Positions 32,500 through 44,100 of a DNA stretch of 64,000 nucleotides are shown in pieces. The notes beneath the pieces are model-generated. The model ran no database searches. It was not told the origin of the DNA and saw nothing but the letters and a program-made list of their open reading frames with translations. Within the stretch, counting starts at the first letter, position 1. Every line of letters begins with the position of its first letter. This DNA is from Nectonema munidae (Eukaryota > Nematomorpha > Nectonematoida > Nectonematidae), in NCBI GenBank assembly GCA_030549495.1, contig JAUIRK010001040.1:868001-932000 (forward strand), written 5' to 3'. The position numbers and the translations under genes were made by a program.

Positions 32500-33950
32500 A
32501 ATTTAATTTTTGCGAAAAAACATTTTAGATTGTTAATCTAAAATATTTAGTTTTTTTACTTGTTCAATTTCAGTGATTTCCAATTTAATAGATCCAAGAT
32601 TTTAAATGTTATAAAAAATTTCATATTAAAAAACTTGTAAACTCTTGGGATTATGTTCGCGATCAAATAAAATTCTTAGGCCCCCTCTCAAGATCAAAAG
32701 AACTCTGAATAAAATTGCGAGGAAGCTGTGAAATTTATTTTACTTTGCTTTTCTGCATCTGAAAGAGAGCAATCTTTTTGATGCGTTCGCTCCGGTGTCT
32801 ATGTCTAGCAGACATGTATAAACTTTTCGAACGTCGTAAAAAGTGTCAAAATCGTCTGAAAATGCGGTATATGTGTGTAATATAATGGTAAGGAAGATAG
32901 ACTTGCTCACAGATTGATTAACATCCAGGACGCATAGAGTTCACTCCCATGTTATATTAATTGTCGGTTTGATTGACACTTTCAAATCCTTGCACTGCGC
33001 TGTCAATCATGCATGCATTTTGCTTGTTCCTCCCCATTTTTATTAATTTTGTTTTCTTGAAATGCGAACCTTGACATTGGAAAAAGTTGCTAGCATGTTT
33101 CCATTTTTCAATAAGTTTATTGTGGATGCCTTTTTATATACCTTCTATAGTCTACATCACATTGTTTTCTCATCCATATTACGTATCCTAATATGTCTCT
33201 TAAAGTTGATATTTGAGAAAGTATTAATTCTCTTCCAGTTCCAACGAAATTGTTTTTGTTCTAGTTTTCCTGCTAAAAACTCGTGCTAAAATTTTTCTTT
33301 CATATGAAAGTTTTCACCACATGTGAACGCAGACTGACCAATCTAAAATAAAAAATCAAAGATTCTAAAACCTTTAATCATCTCTTTAACAGGCCTCATT
33401 TATAAAGTATTACACTCCAATGCAATTATTCCTAACCTCGTCCAACTTCGATACGCTGGCAATGAGTATCGATCCAACTTACAATGTTTGGGTATAAGGG
33501 TCTAATTGTGTTCCAATAAATTTTTGCTTTACAAACGAAAAAACAGAAAAATGGAAGGCAAATAAAGCAAAAAAACGAAGTGATGATTGGTTAATCCGAT
33601 CTATACGGATTAACCAATCTCTTATTATTCACTGAAAAAAAGTTTCGAATAGTAAATTGTCGCATTATTAAGTTTCGGATTAGAAGATCATCACTATGAG
33701 ATAAGATTCAAACAATTTAAACTTTACCACTCAAAGATATAACGGAGACCCCCTAGGTTATAAGAAAGAAAAAGAAGAAGTAAAACCTATCCTAGTTGTA
33801 CAAAGTAACGATGACAAAAAACTTCGTCTAACGTCCTTTGTTCCCAAATCCACATGGTAAGATATCCTCAGACACACAAATTTGTGGGGCATTTCCTCAC
33901 TGGATGCCCTTTTTGACGTCAACCGGTTGGCATTATATTAAACTACAAGA
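32500..33950. other. Spacer
   Basis: No coding sequence recognised. 33588-33615 holds a short perfect palindrome (GATTGGTTAATCCG ... CGGATTAACCAATC). Confidence 0.4.
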
Positions 33951-33961
33951 AATTATATTTT

Positions 33962-34030
33962 TCCACACCCGGAATCGAACCCGAGACCTTTTTAATGAAA
34001 TCCCTGAGGTCAACTGCACCCCTAAAACGA
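33962..34030 (-). repeat. tRNA-related SINE-like sequence
   Basis: On the minus strand, GGTCTCGGGTTCGATTCCGG contains a perfect B box (GGTTCGATTCC) preceded by GGGGTGCAGTTGACCTCAGG at tRNA-like spacing. No foldable intact tRNA cloverleaf is evident, so it is more likely a SINE head or tRNA relic, from a family different from 32320. Confidence 0.5.
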
Positions 34031-34387
34031 TGACACGAAACAACAAATTTTATCCTGGAAAAGTAACAGTAAAACATATTACAAAGTCTTTATTTAAAAT
34101 TTTTTAAGATAAATTTTCGACCACTATTGCAAGGAACAAATCTGTACCACCCGACGAGTTGCTATGAGATTGAATGTGTAAGAAGCACCAAAGAAATGAA
34201 GTGGCGTGAATACTGGAGATATGGTGAAAAATTGAAGTACTATATAGGCTCGTTGCTAGAGTTCCAGTACAGTGATGGCAAAACTCATTTAATGTACTTT
34301 AAGGAAAAAGTGTATAGGGGGGCAAAGCTTTCTTTCTTTGGGTGAAATTTTTGAAAATGGAAACTTACATATGTTGAGGTCGTAGTG

Positions 34388-34620
34388 CAGAGATGGGCAA
34401 ACTTTTTATGTTTTAAATGCCGTTTACAATAACTTTTTGTATGCATGAAGGCGGCATAAAATTTTGTGTTGAGAGAACATTTTGATTTCAGGCTCTGTCA
34501 TAGTGTTTCTATTGGTTCAACTTTTAAAGTTTTTTTAATATTATTTAAAATTGGAATTAAGTGTCTGTTTCACACATTTGTAACTGCTATAGACTCATTT
34601 TTCAAAGGCCACATTAATTG
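34388..34620 (+). mobile_element. hAT transposon end, single-ended remnant
   Basis: CAGAGATGGGCAAACTTTTT is very close to the common hAT terminus CAGNGGTGGGCAAACT. No matching inverted end or target duplication was found downstream. Confidence 0.4.
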
Positions 34621-34905
34621 TCTTGTAAATGTTCCCCCTTAATCTAAAAATGATTGATCTACAGGTCGTCTCATCAATGTATTTTCTTTTACTTACAAAG
34701 TTTGAAATCAATTTTATATACACAACATTCTTAACATCTAGTTTGGGTCTTCGTGCATCCAAGATTATTTTATTCCTGGTATTAATAAGGTTAATTTCAA
34801 TAGCCAATTTTTATATTCTTCTTTCGCCCGAAATTTTCGCTAAGCACTTTGTACATATCTTATATAATCTTTTATACCTTTTTTACTTCATACTAGAATG
34901 ATTAT

Positions 34906-34927
34906 TGTTGTTGTTGTTGTTGTTGTT
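34906..34927. repeat. (TTG)n microsatellite
   Basis: Seven TTG units directly before the hairpin cluster at 34934. Confidence 0.9.
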
Positions 34928-34933
34928 AGCCCC

Positions 34934-35057
34934 TAGATTATACTATCTTTATGTGAGTATAATCTATCGGTTCAAAACAAAGCTTTGTTTAAACTGAAAG
35001 AGTATTTCCGTAAAAGCAAATACTCTCAGAGAAAAGTGTAGAATTTCGTTACACTTT
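34934..35057. repeat. Cluster of four consecutive hairpins
   Basis: Four inverted repeats follow each other without overlap. First, TAGATTATACT (34934-34944) pairs with AGTATAATCTA (34956-34966). Second, AAACAAAGCTTTGTTT is a 16-bp perfect palindrome (34975-34990). Third, AGAGTATTT (34999-35007) pairs with AAATACTCT (35018-35026). Fourth, AAAGTGTA (35033-35040) pairs with TACACTTT (35050-35057). A (GCA)n run follows at about 35058. No family is recognised; it could be a structured RNA, a subterminal region of a transposon or a SINE body. Confidence 0.75.
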
Positions 35058-35069
35058 CGCAGCAGCAGC

Positions 35070-36030
35070 AGCGATAAACCAGTGTAATTTCAGCCAATCC
35101 GCAAAAATCCACCATAAGGTACTGCTGACTTTTTGCAGACAATGATTATTGCGATCTTTTTTACTAAAAGAGGAAAATTAAATACCGCCTTGAAAATAAT
35201 GAATTGTAGTTATGTAAATACAGAACATTTTAGGAAGGCGTTCACCCCAAACCGATTATCCCATCCAGTAGTGTAGCCCAAAATTTTTATTTGGAGGGGT
35301 CAAATGAGACCCTACTTTATACGTTCACATACTGCCTTTGTCTAAAATTAAAATATTAAAAGCTGCTTTCATCTCATTTGTGCTCATGAGCTCTTTTCTC
35401 TACCTGTCTTCCTCTATTTCTTTGCTAACCATTCTGATTTTATCATGATTGTGTACTTTTTTACCATAAATTTGGTTTCGGGTAGAAGGGCAATCTTAAC
35501 AAAACTGAACTATTTGCTTCCCATCATCAATGATATCAATATATTTTGATTTTTGTTAGAAGAAGCATATTGTCAAAATGTAAATTCGTTATTTCATTTT
35601 AATTTGTAAATTTTAATTCTTTAATGGCCGGGCCCATAATTTAGATGTCGGGGTCTGGCCCTAAGAGCCCAACGTGGCTGGAATCGTGAAAATCTGCACC
35701 TATAGAGATTCAGCCTACACTCGCATATACTACTTCGTTCCTTGGAAGTGGCGAAAATGGGAAACGGTGTTTCAAAGCAAATACACATCATTCGCCTTTT
35801 TCTTTTCGTTCACGTTATTTGAACTATGTCGCTGCTATCTCCGAATATTCAGATTGGTTGGCGTGTTGTGTAACTTTACGCTTGATGGGGTCGCCTATAT
35901 ATTGTGCTTCACCTGATAAGTCCTCATTCGAAGTTTCTCTTATCCATTCATTATTTTCACACCCCACCCATCCTTCTCTCTCTCTCTCTCTCTCTATGCT
36001 CAATTGAAAGGAGACGAGCATTGTATTCTC
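35070..36030. other. Spacer upstream of extended synaptotagmin
   Basis: Around 35274 CAGTAGTGTAGCCCAAAATT and GGGGTC runs resemble a degenerate hAT end. From 35670 to 35900 the composition is more balanced with an open frame (35674-35916) that I do not recognise. A (TC)n run lies at about 35976-35996. Confidence 0.35.
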
Positions 36031-36032
36031 AC

Positions 36033-36039
36033 TATAAAA
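36033..36039 (+). promoter_or_regulatory. Candidate TATA box for the extended synaptotagmin gene
   Basis: TATAAAA follows a (TC)n tract and precedes a pyrimidine-rich, low-ORF stretch with a possible donor (CCGGTATG, about 36199). The coding exon at 38183 has an acceptor 8 bp before its ATG, so an untranslated upstream exon must exist. This is the best candidate region that I see, but without transcript support. Confidence 0.25.
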
Positions 36040-36488
36040 CTCCTTCCTTCAAGCTCTCTATATCTTTTTCCACGCTTCGCAAGAAACGATCTATCCATCT
36101 TTGCTTTTAACCTCACTTTTCGTGTGTGTGTGCGAATTTGCACAAAATTTCAAAGAATTCTGAAATTCAATATTTTTCTTGAAATGCAGAGTGAATCCGG
36201 TATGAAGTTTTTTTTGCATTTTTTTAACACAAATACCACATGTACAAACAACATTAAGTATTTTTAGGTTGCCGACCTTCTCGTGACATTTTAGAGCCGT
36301 GCCTGTGTAAGAATGAACCTTTCCACGTCCCCCTCTATGAAGATTAATCTTTTGCTTCTCCTTTTCAATGAATTTTTGTATATAAATTTAAAGCAGGCCA
36401 TTCTTATTTTTTGGGTCGCTCTGGAGTGGTGTTGACCCATCATTCTTGTAAGTGTTGTCCAATTACCACGAAAAACAAGCGACATTAA

Positions 36489-36606
36489 CCGCCTAACAAC
36501 CTGAGTCGACAATTGTCGAATTTACAAAAATTTTGAATCGTCTCCCTTTATAAATGTTTTTAATACAAATCTGCTTTACATCAAACAACGTCTGATTAAT
36601 CTTGTA
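36489..36606. mobile_element. TTAA-flanked short element, family B, 3' truncated
   Basis: TTAA (36485-36488), then CCGCCTAACAACCTGAGTCG, AATCGTCTCCC and AACGTCTGATTAATCTTG. The last 20 bp of the family and the second TTAA are missing. Confidence 0.65.
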
Positions 36607-36609
36607 AGT

Positions 36610-37430
36610 AATATTCCATAAAACTATCCTAATAAATTTTATATCAGAGAAAGCCTGAAAAATTCTAAACATATTTTTCTTTGACATGATGATATTTTCT
36701 ATTTTGGATAATTTTTTTAAATTTAAATAAAAATGAAGAGAATCTGGAATTGCTTTATGAAAACTTTGAAACACTTATTTTTCAAAGGCCTTCTTCTTTC
36801 ATTTTATTTTAAAGCTGGATTGAAATGCAAAGTGTAACGTCATGAGATTCTGCCACCAGAGTAAAAAGGTTTTTATTAACTATGCATTTATAAGTAATAA
36901 AATGATGTGATAATTTTTCTAACGTATCCAAAGGGTTTTTTTCAATATTAAATCTCAATATCCCAAGGCCTAAATCAATTCTCAATATATAAGTATGCCA
37001 TTTTATCACTATTTTGGCATCTTTTAAGTCACAAAACAAACATAAACAAGAAAATTATCATGTTATACAATGGTTTCTTTGATATAGCAATCGCAACGTT
37101 ATTATTATTATTATTATGTCCGTCACTCATGGCAATTTGGTTATGCAGGACAAAACTATTCATTCTCACACACTCTTTGTTTGCTTTTATTAGAGGATTT
37201 ATTTTTTAACGAATACTTGCTAGCTTTTCAAAAATCTCCACTGGAAATATTCTTTTTGGTAATAAAATTAGCCCGTGCGTGAGAAAATTTCGAGGCAAAT
37301 AAAGTAATAGACGATTCAAAGTTAATAGCTTGTTAAATAAATGCTTAGTTAGTTAGATAAGTAGTAGTTAGTTAGCTACACATTGTTGCTGTTTTGTCGT
37401 TCACTCTCAGTACAGTACAGCCATTTTCGC
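36610..37430. other. Spacer (probably first intron of extended synaptotagmin)
   Basis: No feature recognised beyond a short (ATT)n run near 37100 and TTAGTTAGT repeats near 37330-37370. Confidence 0.35.
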
Positions 37431-37436
37431 GTGATT

Positions 37437-38126
37437 CAGTATAGATCAGGGGTCGGCAACCTTATGCTAACGGTGTGCCAAGTTAACAGTTCTCAAATCA
37501 TCTCGCATGCCAACCTCATATGTATATATTTATCCAAACCAAAATTAACATAATTGTTTTATAATTTATTTAATTTTTATATACACATTTACATAAATAT
37601 ACAATAATAAGTAAAATTATAATTAGCAATAAAAAAAATTATAAAAGTAATTAGTGCTTGCCTCTTTGATAACTTTAGCCAACTCTTCAATATCGGCACA
37701 CTACTAAATAAAATGGTTGCGCGTAGTTAAAAGCACATTTGATTGCCTTTAAGATCTATTATAAAAACTGTTTAAAAATTTATTTTACTTTATGTGTAAA
37801 TGAAAAATTTTAATTGTAAACCTTGGCATTTTTGCGTGCCACTGAAAATTGCTTCGCATGCCACGTGTGGCACGCGTGCCGTAGGTTGCCGACCCATGGT
37901 ATAGATCCTTTATAAAACGGTCCATTATAGCGCAGGATCCAATATAACGCACGAAGATCTTGCCTCCCGTTTTTTAATATAGTCTAAAATTTAAACGTAG
38001 TATTTCTTAATTCAATTCGTGTACTATACGTAGGATAAAATTAAACAACGTAAAATACGCACAACTAATTTATACGCGGTTTGGCACTTGGACCACACTC
38101 ATCTCGTTATAGAAGATCTAATACTG
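37437..38126. mobile_element. pogo-type MITE interrupted by a hAT MITE
   Basis: The left end CAGTATAGATCCTTTATAAA (read across the hAT insertion) and the minus-strand right end CAGTATTAGATCTTCTATAA are inverted. Further inward both have GGTCC and CGC-rich pieces. Without the insertion the element is about 230 bp. The CAGT start and TATAACG-type words are typical of Tigger relatives. No clear TA duplication is visible. Confidence 0.55.
37447..37898. mobile_element. hAT MITE with perfect 8-bp target duplication
   Basis: Target duplication GTATAGAT at 37439-37446 and 37899-37906. The left end is CAGGGGTCGGCAACCTTATG; the right end on the minus strand is CATGGGTCGGCAACCTACGG. Internal GGTGTGCCA / TGGCACGCGTGCC motifs lie near both ends. 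No transposase. Confidence 0.9.
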
Positions 38127-38182
38127 CGTTATTATAATACTTTTACTCTGTTCATATTAATTTTTCCTCCATAGATAAAACG

Positions 38183-41100
38183 ATGTACATTGACTTGAGT
38201 AAGAAGAGTCCTGATGCAAAGGAATCCGAAAGTGCTTCCACCTTCAGAATGGAAATTCCATCCATCAATTTCTTGAACGACTTCAACATTTTGAAGTATA
38301 TATGGAAGTTTAGCAAGGGCTTTGTCTGTACCAGTGCTCTCTATCTCTTCGGCTACTTCCATTTTAGTATACTCTGGCTCTTCATCGGATCTGTGATTTG
38401 GGTCTTTAGGGATGAATGGAAGTCGGAGAGGATCAAGAAAAAGATGCGTGCCGAATTCAAGGGAGATGTACAGGAGAAGCAAAAGGTCCTCGCGTCCATC
38501 AGCGAACTTCCTTCCTGGGTCTTCTTTCCAGATGTTGAGCGGGCTGAATGGCTGAACAAGATTCTGAAACAGATGTGGCCAAACATCAACGTGTACGGCA
38601 GAGAGTTGATTGAGAGCACGATTGAGCCCATGGTGCGCGACATGCTGCCCGCTATCGTCAAGAGCTTCAAGTTCGTCAAAATTGACTTGGGCGATATTCC
38701 GTTGCGAATCGGAGGCGTGAAAGTGTACCAAGATAACATTGGACGCAACGAAATATTGATGGACATCGACTTGTATTACGCGGGGGATTCCAAGTTCACT
38801 GTCAATGTCAACGGCATCAACGCCGGAGTTAGGCATCTAGAGCTCCACGGCACGATTCGTGTTCATGCCAAACCACTCGTCAACGAGATTCCATTTGTGG
38901 GCGCAGCAAAAGTTTACTTTCTCGATGTTCCTACCATCGACTATCAATTGACTGATGTCGGCACCGCCTTAGACATCCCTGGTTTGAATGACATTGCGAG
39001 GGGAGTTGTTTTAGATATCATATCAAGCATGCTTGTTCTGCCCAACAAGATCTGCGTTATTCTCTCGGACAAAGTCGAATTGAAGAATTTGATCTTTCAA
39101 ATTCCTAAGGGCGTTGTACGTGTTACGTGTTATAATGCTTCTGATTTGATGAAAAAAGATTTCAAGCTTGGTGGCAAAGGCAAATCGGATCCCTACGTTA
39201 AAATTTATATTGGGGCTGAGCAATTCACCACTAAAGTGCGTCAAAATACCATTAATCCCGAATGGAATCAATGCTTCGAGGTGATGATTGAAGAAAGTCT
39301 TAATCAAAGTATTAATTTGTCTGTCTTCGATGAAGATCCTGGGGATGATGATTTCTTGGGAAGGCTGAGCTTAAACGTTAAGGATGTTGCCGAAAAAGGC
39401 CACGTTGAAAATTGGTACACTTTGGAAGCGGCTAAAACGGGAAAGCTTCATATTCGTGTTGATTGGCTTAATCCCTCACTCAACCCGAATCTCTTGTTCA
39501 AGGAAATTTCTCAAAATGAAGAAACTTACGTAAATGTGAAGGGACACATCTCACATGCCATACTCATCATCCTGATTGACTCCGCCCATAACTTGCCGTC
39601 AATCAAATCGTCCACCTCTGAGCCGTCGCCCTACGCCATTGTCACGTGTGCTTCTTCCTCAGGCAAAACAAAGCACATCCCCAACTCAATCAACCCCGTT
39701 TGGGAGGAGCGCTTCATGTTCCTGATTTCGAATCCGAGCAACGAATGTATCCAGTTCGACATCATCGACAAAAAGACATCGAGCAATCTCGGCAAACTCG
39801 ACTACTCACTCTCCCTTCTCATGAAGGAGCCCGGCCTGGAGAAAGAAGCGGCTTTTCCGTTGGAGCCGCAACGCTGCAAAGACTGCAGCATTCGTCTGCG
39901 CCTTTGCCTCCGAATTTTGGTGAATGAGCCAATAAAAACTTCGCTGGAGGAAGAAACAGAAGAAGACAACTCCAACAAAAACAGTTCCAATTCGCCTGGA
40001 TCTTCTTTGATACCCAGTGATTCCTTCCCCGATGAAAGCACTAACGACAGCTCATTTGTTGAATTGAATGGCGCTGCTGATAATAGAGGCTCATCCGATG
40101 ATCCGCAGTCTTCGTCAAGTGTTAAGCAGTTGATATCTCTTGGAAATGATGACGAAAACAACAACAGAAACTCTTCCATTACGGACTTTGTGGGGGCTAG
40201 CGATGGCATGAAGAAGAGACACGTCACGGGAGATCAGCCCAGAATTTTTGTTTTCTTTTCCCGCGAACAAAACACGTTCAAGATGGAAATCAACAAAATT
40301 GAGTAAGTTTTTTCTTTCATAGCGGAATCTTTATTTAGATAGTCGCTACTTCACATTCCATCGTTTTTTTGCTTATTTTTCTCTTATAGCGAATTATATC
40401 TTTAATCTTATCTTCTAACTTTGATATAAAAATTTTATTTTGAAATATTTACCTCTTCCTCAACTCTTTGAGCCCTGCCTACTTTCAGAAAATTAATCGC
40501 CTCCTCATCTATTTCAATAAGTTTATTTAAAACAGATGCTTTTTATTTTATGGAGCACCGATGTCCCCCTCCCCCACTGTGCTGGCGGAGTCCTTTGGAT
40601 TACCTACGGTTTTGAGTAAAGAATGCCACTTCACATGCTTACAAAAATCTAGTGTATCGATCGGCATTTGTATTGGTATCGACTTAATCAGCTTTTTTGT
40701 TTGATCGGTTTATTGGCAAATTTTTTATTGTTCACGGTTTTCATCAAAGGAACCAAATGACAAATTAAATTTTATACTCGGGCTATAAAGAGTAGTCTTC
40801 CACTCAAAAGAAATGGTCGTATGAAGAATACATAAAGTTGATTTGTGTAAACATTTAAATTATTTAGAATATAATATAAAAAAAATAAAAAAAATTTTTT
40901 TAAATAATAAATAATTACATTTAATACAGGAATTTGAATGTGTTTATCACAAACGAGAATGATTGTGATTCATATGTCAAAGCCTTTTTTGTTCCGGACA
41001 AGAGCAAGAAGGTGAAGACGAAGACCGTCAAGAATTCCTTCAATCCAATTTTCGAGGACAGGTAGGCTGCTTTAAAATATATATTTTTTTAATTTAATTA

Positions 41101-44100
41101 AAAAATTCACCCACCAAATTTCTCACTTATGCACCCCTTATCTATAGATCGTATTGCCCTGTTCTTTCTCAAAATTTTGTACTTTTTAGTAGGTACAGAC
41201 AGTGGCGGTTTTAGATTTTCAAAAGTGAGGGGGCCAAACAAGGTCTAAGTTTTTAAATCGATAATTTTTTATAAATTTTGCAATTTACCAAATACATATG
41301 TTTTACTTTTTTTCTTCCTTTGTATTATCCCAATGAATGAAAATCAAATTAAGAGTGCTCTTGGTCTAAGATTCACCCGTCCAGATAAGGGAGATATTTC
41401 TTCCCCTGGATGCAAAACCCACTCAAAAAAATTAAATAATAAAAAGTTTCGAGTAAAATTTAAATCCAGTAAATAGGTATTTGATTTAGAGGGGCCAACA
41501 TGGGGTCCATAGTTCTTTTTTTATGGATAAAAAAAAAAAAATTTGCTTAAAACCTGTCTGCATACTTAAAAGAAATGTCTATTTTCAATATTAAAAATGT
41601 TAAAAGAGTACATGCTATCTATCCTCACAGTGTATTCAATTCCCGGCTTGGAGATGTGGATATTCCATTTTTTGGATATCACTCTTCTATCTTAGATTGA
41701 TATATGCATCTCAAAACCTCAATATCATACTGCTCATTCACAAATAATGAATGAGATATAGGGTGTGGTGATGATCACTTTTGTGTGACACGCTCAAACT
41801 GCGATAAGCGCATCACTCCTGAATATAGAGGTTTTAACATTTTTATTCCATACAAATTATTGGATTAGTTGTTTGTGTCAAGGTTGTTTTGGAAAAATAA
41901 AAAAAATGAACGTGTGAGCAATAAAAGTTTGTTATTCGACATTATTTGAAAATCGGAAAAAAATATTAACATTCCGAGGTAATTTGGAATACGAAAATCT
42001 TCGTTAAAATGCGCTTCTCCTCTAGGAGAAAGTATTTTTTTAGGATAAATATGTCACTAACTCTTTGGAATCAAATTTTTTACTCTCTACCATTGCCAGT
42101 ACACATATGTGAAAAATGAAGTTTGGAATAAAAAAAATATAACATAAACTTTTATTCTTTTCATTATCGTTAATAGAGTTTTTTTTCTTAAAATATCTTA
42201 TGATCAGATCGAACTAGAGCCAATAAAGTCAAAAAGACAATTTGTTTAAAAAGAACAAAAAGTCCGTGTAAAACAATTTTAAACTAGTTTGAAATATATT
42301 TTCTTTTGCTTTCTGGATTTTTTTAGGTCATTAAATTCAAAATTTTATTCTGTGTGAAACTGTTTTTAGAAAACCAAAACTTTAATTTAAAAAAATTAAA
42401 CCAAAGCAAAGACTATTTTTACACGATGAATTTTTAAAATTTTTTGAAGAAAATGAGAAACTGAATCCTTTCAATTCTTTATTATTTATGAAAAACTAAA
42501 ATAAAAATAAAAGTTGAAGGAAACAGAATTGCAAAAAGACAGAATGGGATTAATAATGGTATGCATTGATTAGTAGTATTAACTATCATAAGTGACATAG
42601 CATTATCCAGACACAGATGCCTTGTAAAAATCAATATCTCTTTCCGAAAGCCATGTTATACACATGAAGAGATGATTGAAATTTTTACACAACAATTTAC
42701 TATTTTTATTTCTATTGCATACAATGATGTCATAAATAGGATATATCGATAACTCTTTTTTTCACAAGAATTCCTCAACTTCTCAAAAAGCGCATTTATT
42801 AATCAGATTCCTTGAATGATATAATTCACTATTACATTTCCAATCATCGATGGGACATAACAATTTTGTTATATAATTTTTTTTATAGTATGAGACTAAC
42901 ATTTCCTCATTTTTCATGATAATTGTTTTTCCCTTCATTTTGCCAGTTTTGAATGGGAGTTGGAGCACCTTGAGGATTTGATCTTGAAGTTAGTTGTGAA
43001 GAATGATGTTTCCTTCTACTCGAAAGCCATCAAATACATTGGACACGTTAGAATTTTGTTTTCTTCAAATATTTTTATATTATATACACTTTTAACTTAT
43101 TAACGACTGCTGATAAATCATAACCTCTTTTGAGTGAAGTTAGAAAGTCTTAAAACTACAATATTGAAATGCAGACATTAAATAAAGAATATTAAATGAT
43201 TTTTGTCCAAATTAACTCAAAAACTATATAAACCATATGAAAATGTGTGCATCACATATGATGATCCGGTCATGATCGACATAAACTTTTGATTAAGCAA
43301 GCAATGAAAGGAAAATAAATGCCAAATGAAAAAAAATTTTAAAGTTATACTTTAATGTCTAGATTTTTTAATATTATACCCTAGTCACACTTTTTTAAAT
43401 TTGTTTTACAACAAAATTCAATTTCTCCATATTGTTAATTTTTAAAGATTTGTAAAAAATAATAGATTATTTAGTTGTTCGCTAATAAATTAAGAATAAT
43501 ATATTAAAGAAAAATAATCAATAGTTAGATAAAAGTTTCGTGGGGTATTTTGAGGAAAGTAGGCTTAATGCGGGATCGAACCCAAGACATTGAATTATCG
43601 CAACCCAGTATCTAACTAACCTTACTCACGCCCCATAGTTATAATACTTGGAATTATGATTTCCTAAAGTATTACATTTGAAGATTTGTGAAACTTAATT
43701 AAAGAAATTTGGCAATTAAAAATATTCCTACAAATACTTAGCTATGAATTCTTTGTTTCTCGCAATTTCTTTGCCCTACTCACAATTTTCTGTCTAAAAC
43801 GGACGAACCAAGAATACAATTTTTTTTACAATTTAACTAAAACTCACCCTTACTCTTTACCCCTTGAGCACCAGCGTTACCCTCGTGTCCCAATCAGGGT
43901 TGGAGTTGGATTTTTGTAAGGGACCAGTTGAGGCAGTCCGATATTTTTCCTTTAATTGTCCGGTCATGGTTCTAAGAATGGAAAAGCGTCTGCTTTGAAA
44001 TATAAAATTCTGTCGAAAAAGAAAGCTAACGTTTCGTCTTGAAATTCTGGTCATCACGAACACAACGTGTGTATATTCGGGCATCATGCAATCTTGTGTA

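Noticed and set aside
33962-34030. A functional tRNA gene on the minus strand
   Set aside because: The B box is good but I could not form a proper acceptor stem or anticodon arm; better explained as a SINE or relic.
35674-36267. A small coding gene just upstream of extended synaptotagmin
   Set aside because: Several overlapping short frames, a (TC)n tract and no domain; more likely promoter or untranslated sequence.
38132-40227. Minus-strand open frames up to 234 codons across extended synaptotagmin exon 1, and a plus-strand overlapping frame at 39646-39927
   Set aside because: Antisense or out-of-frame shadows of a long conserved exon.
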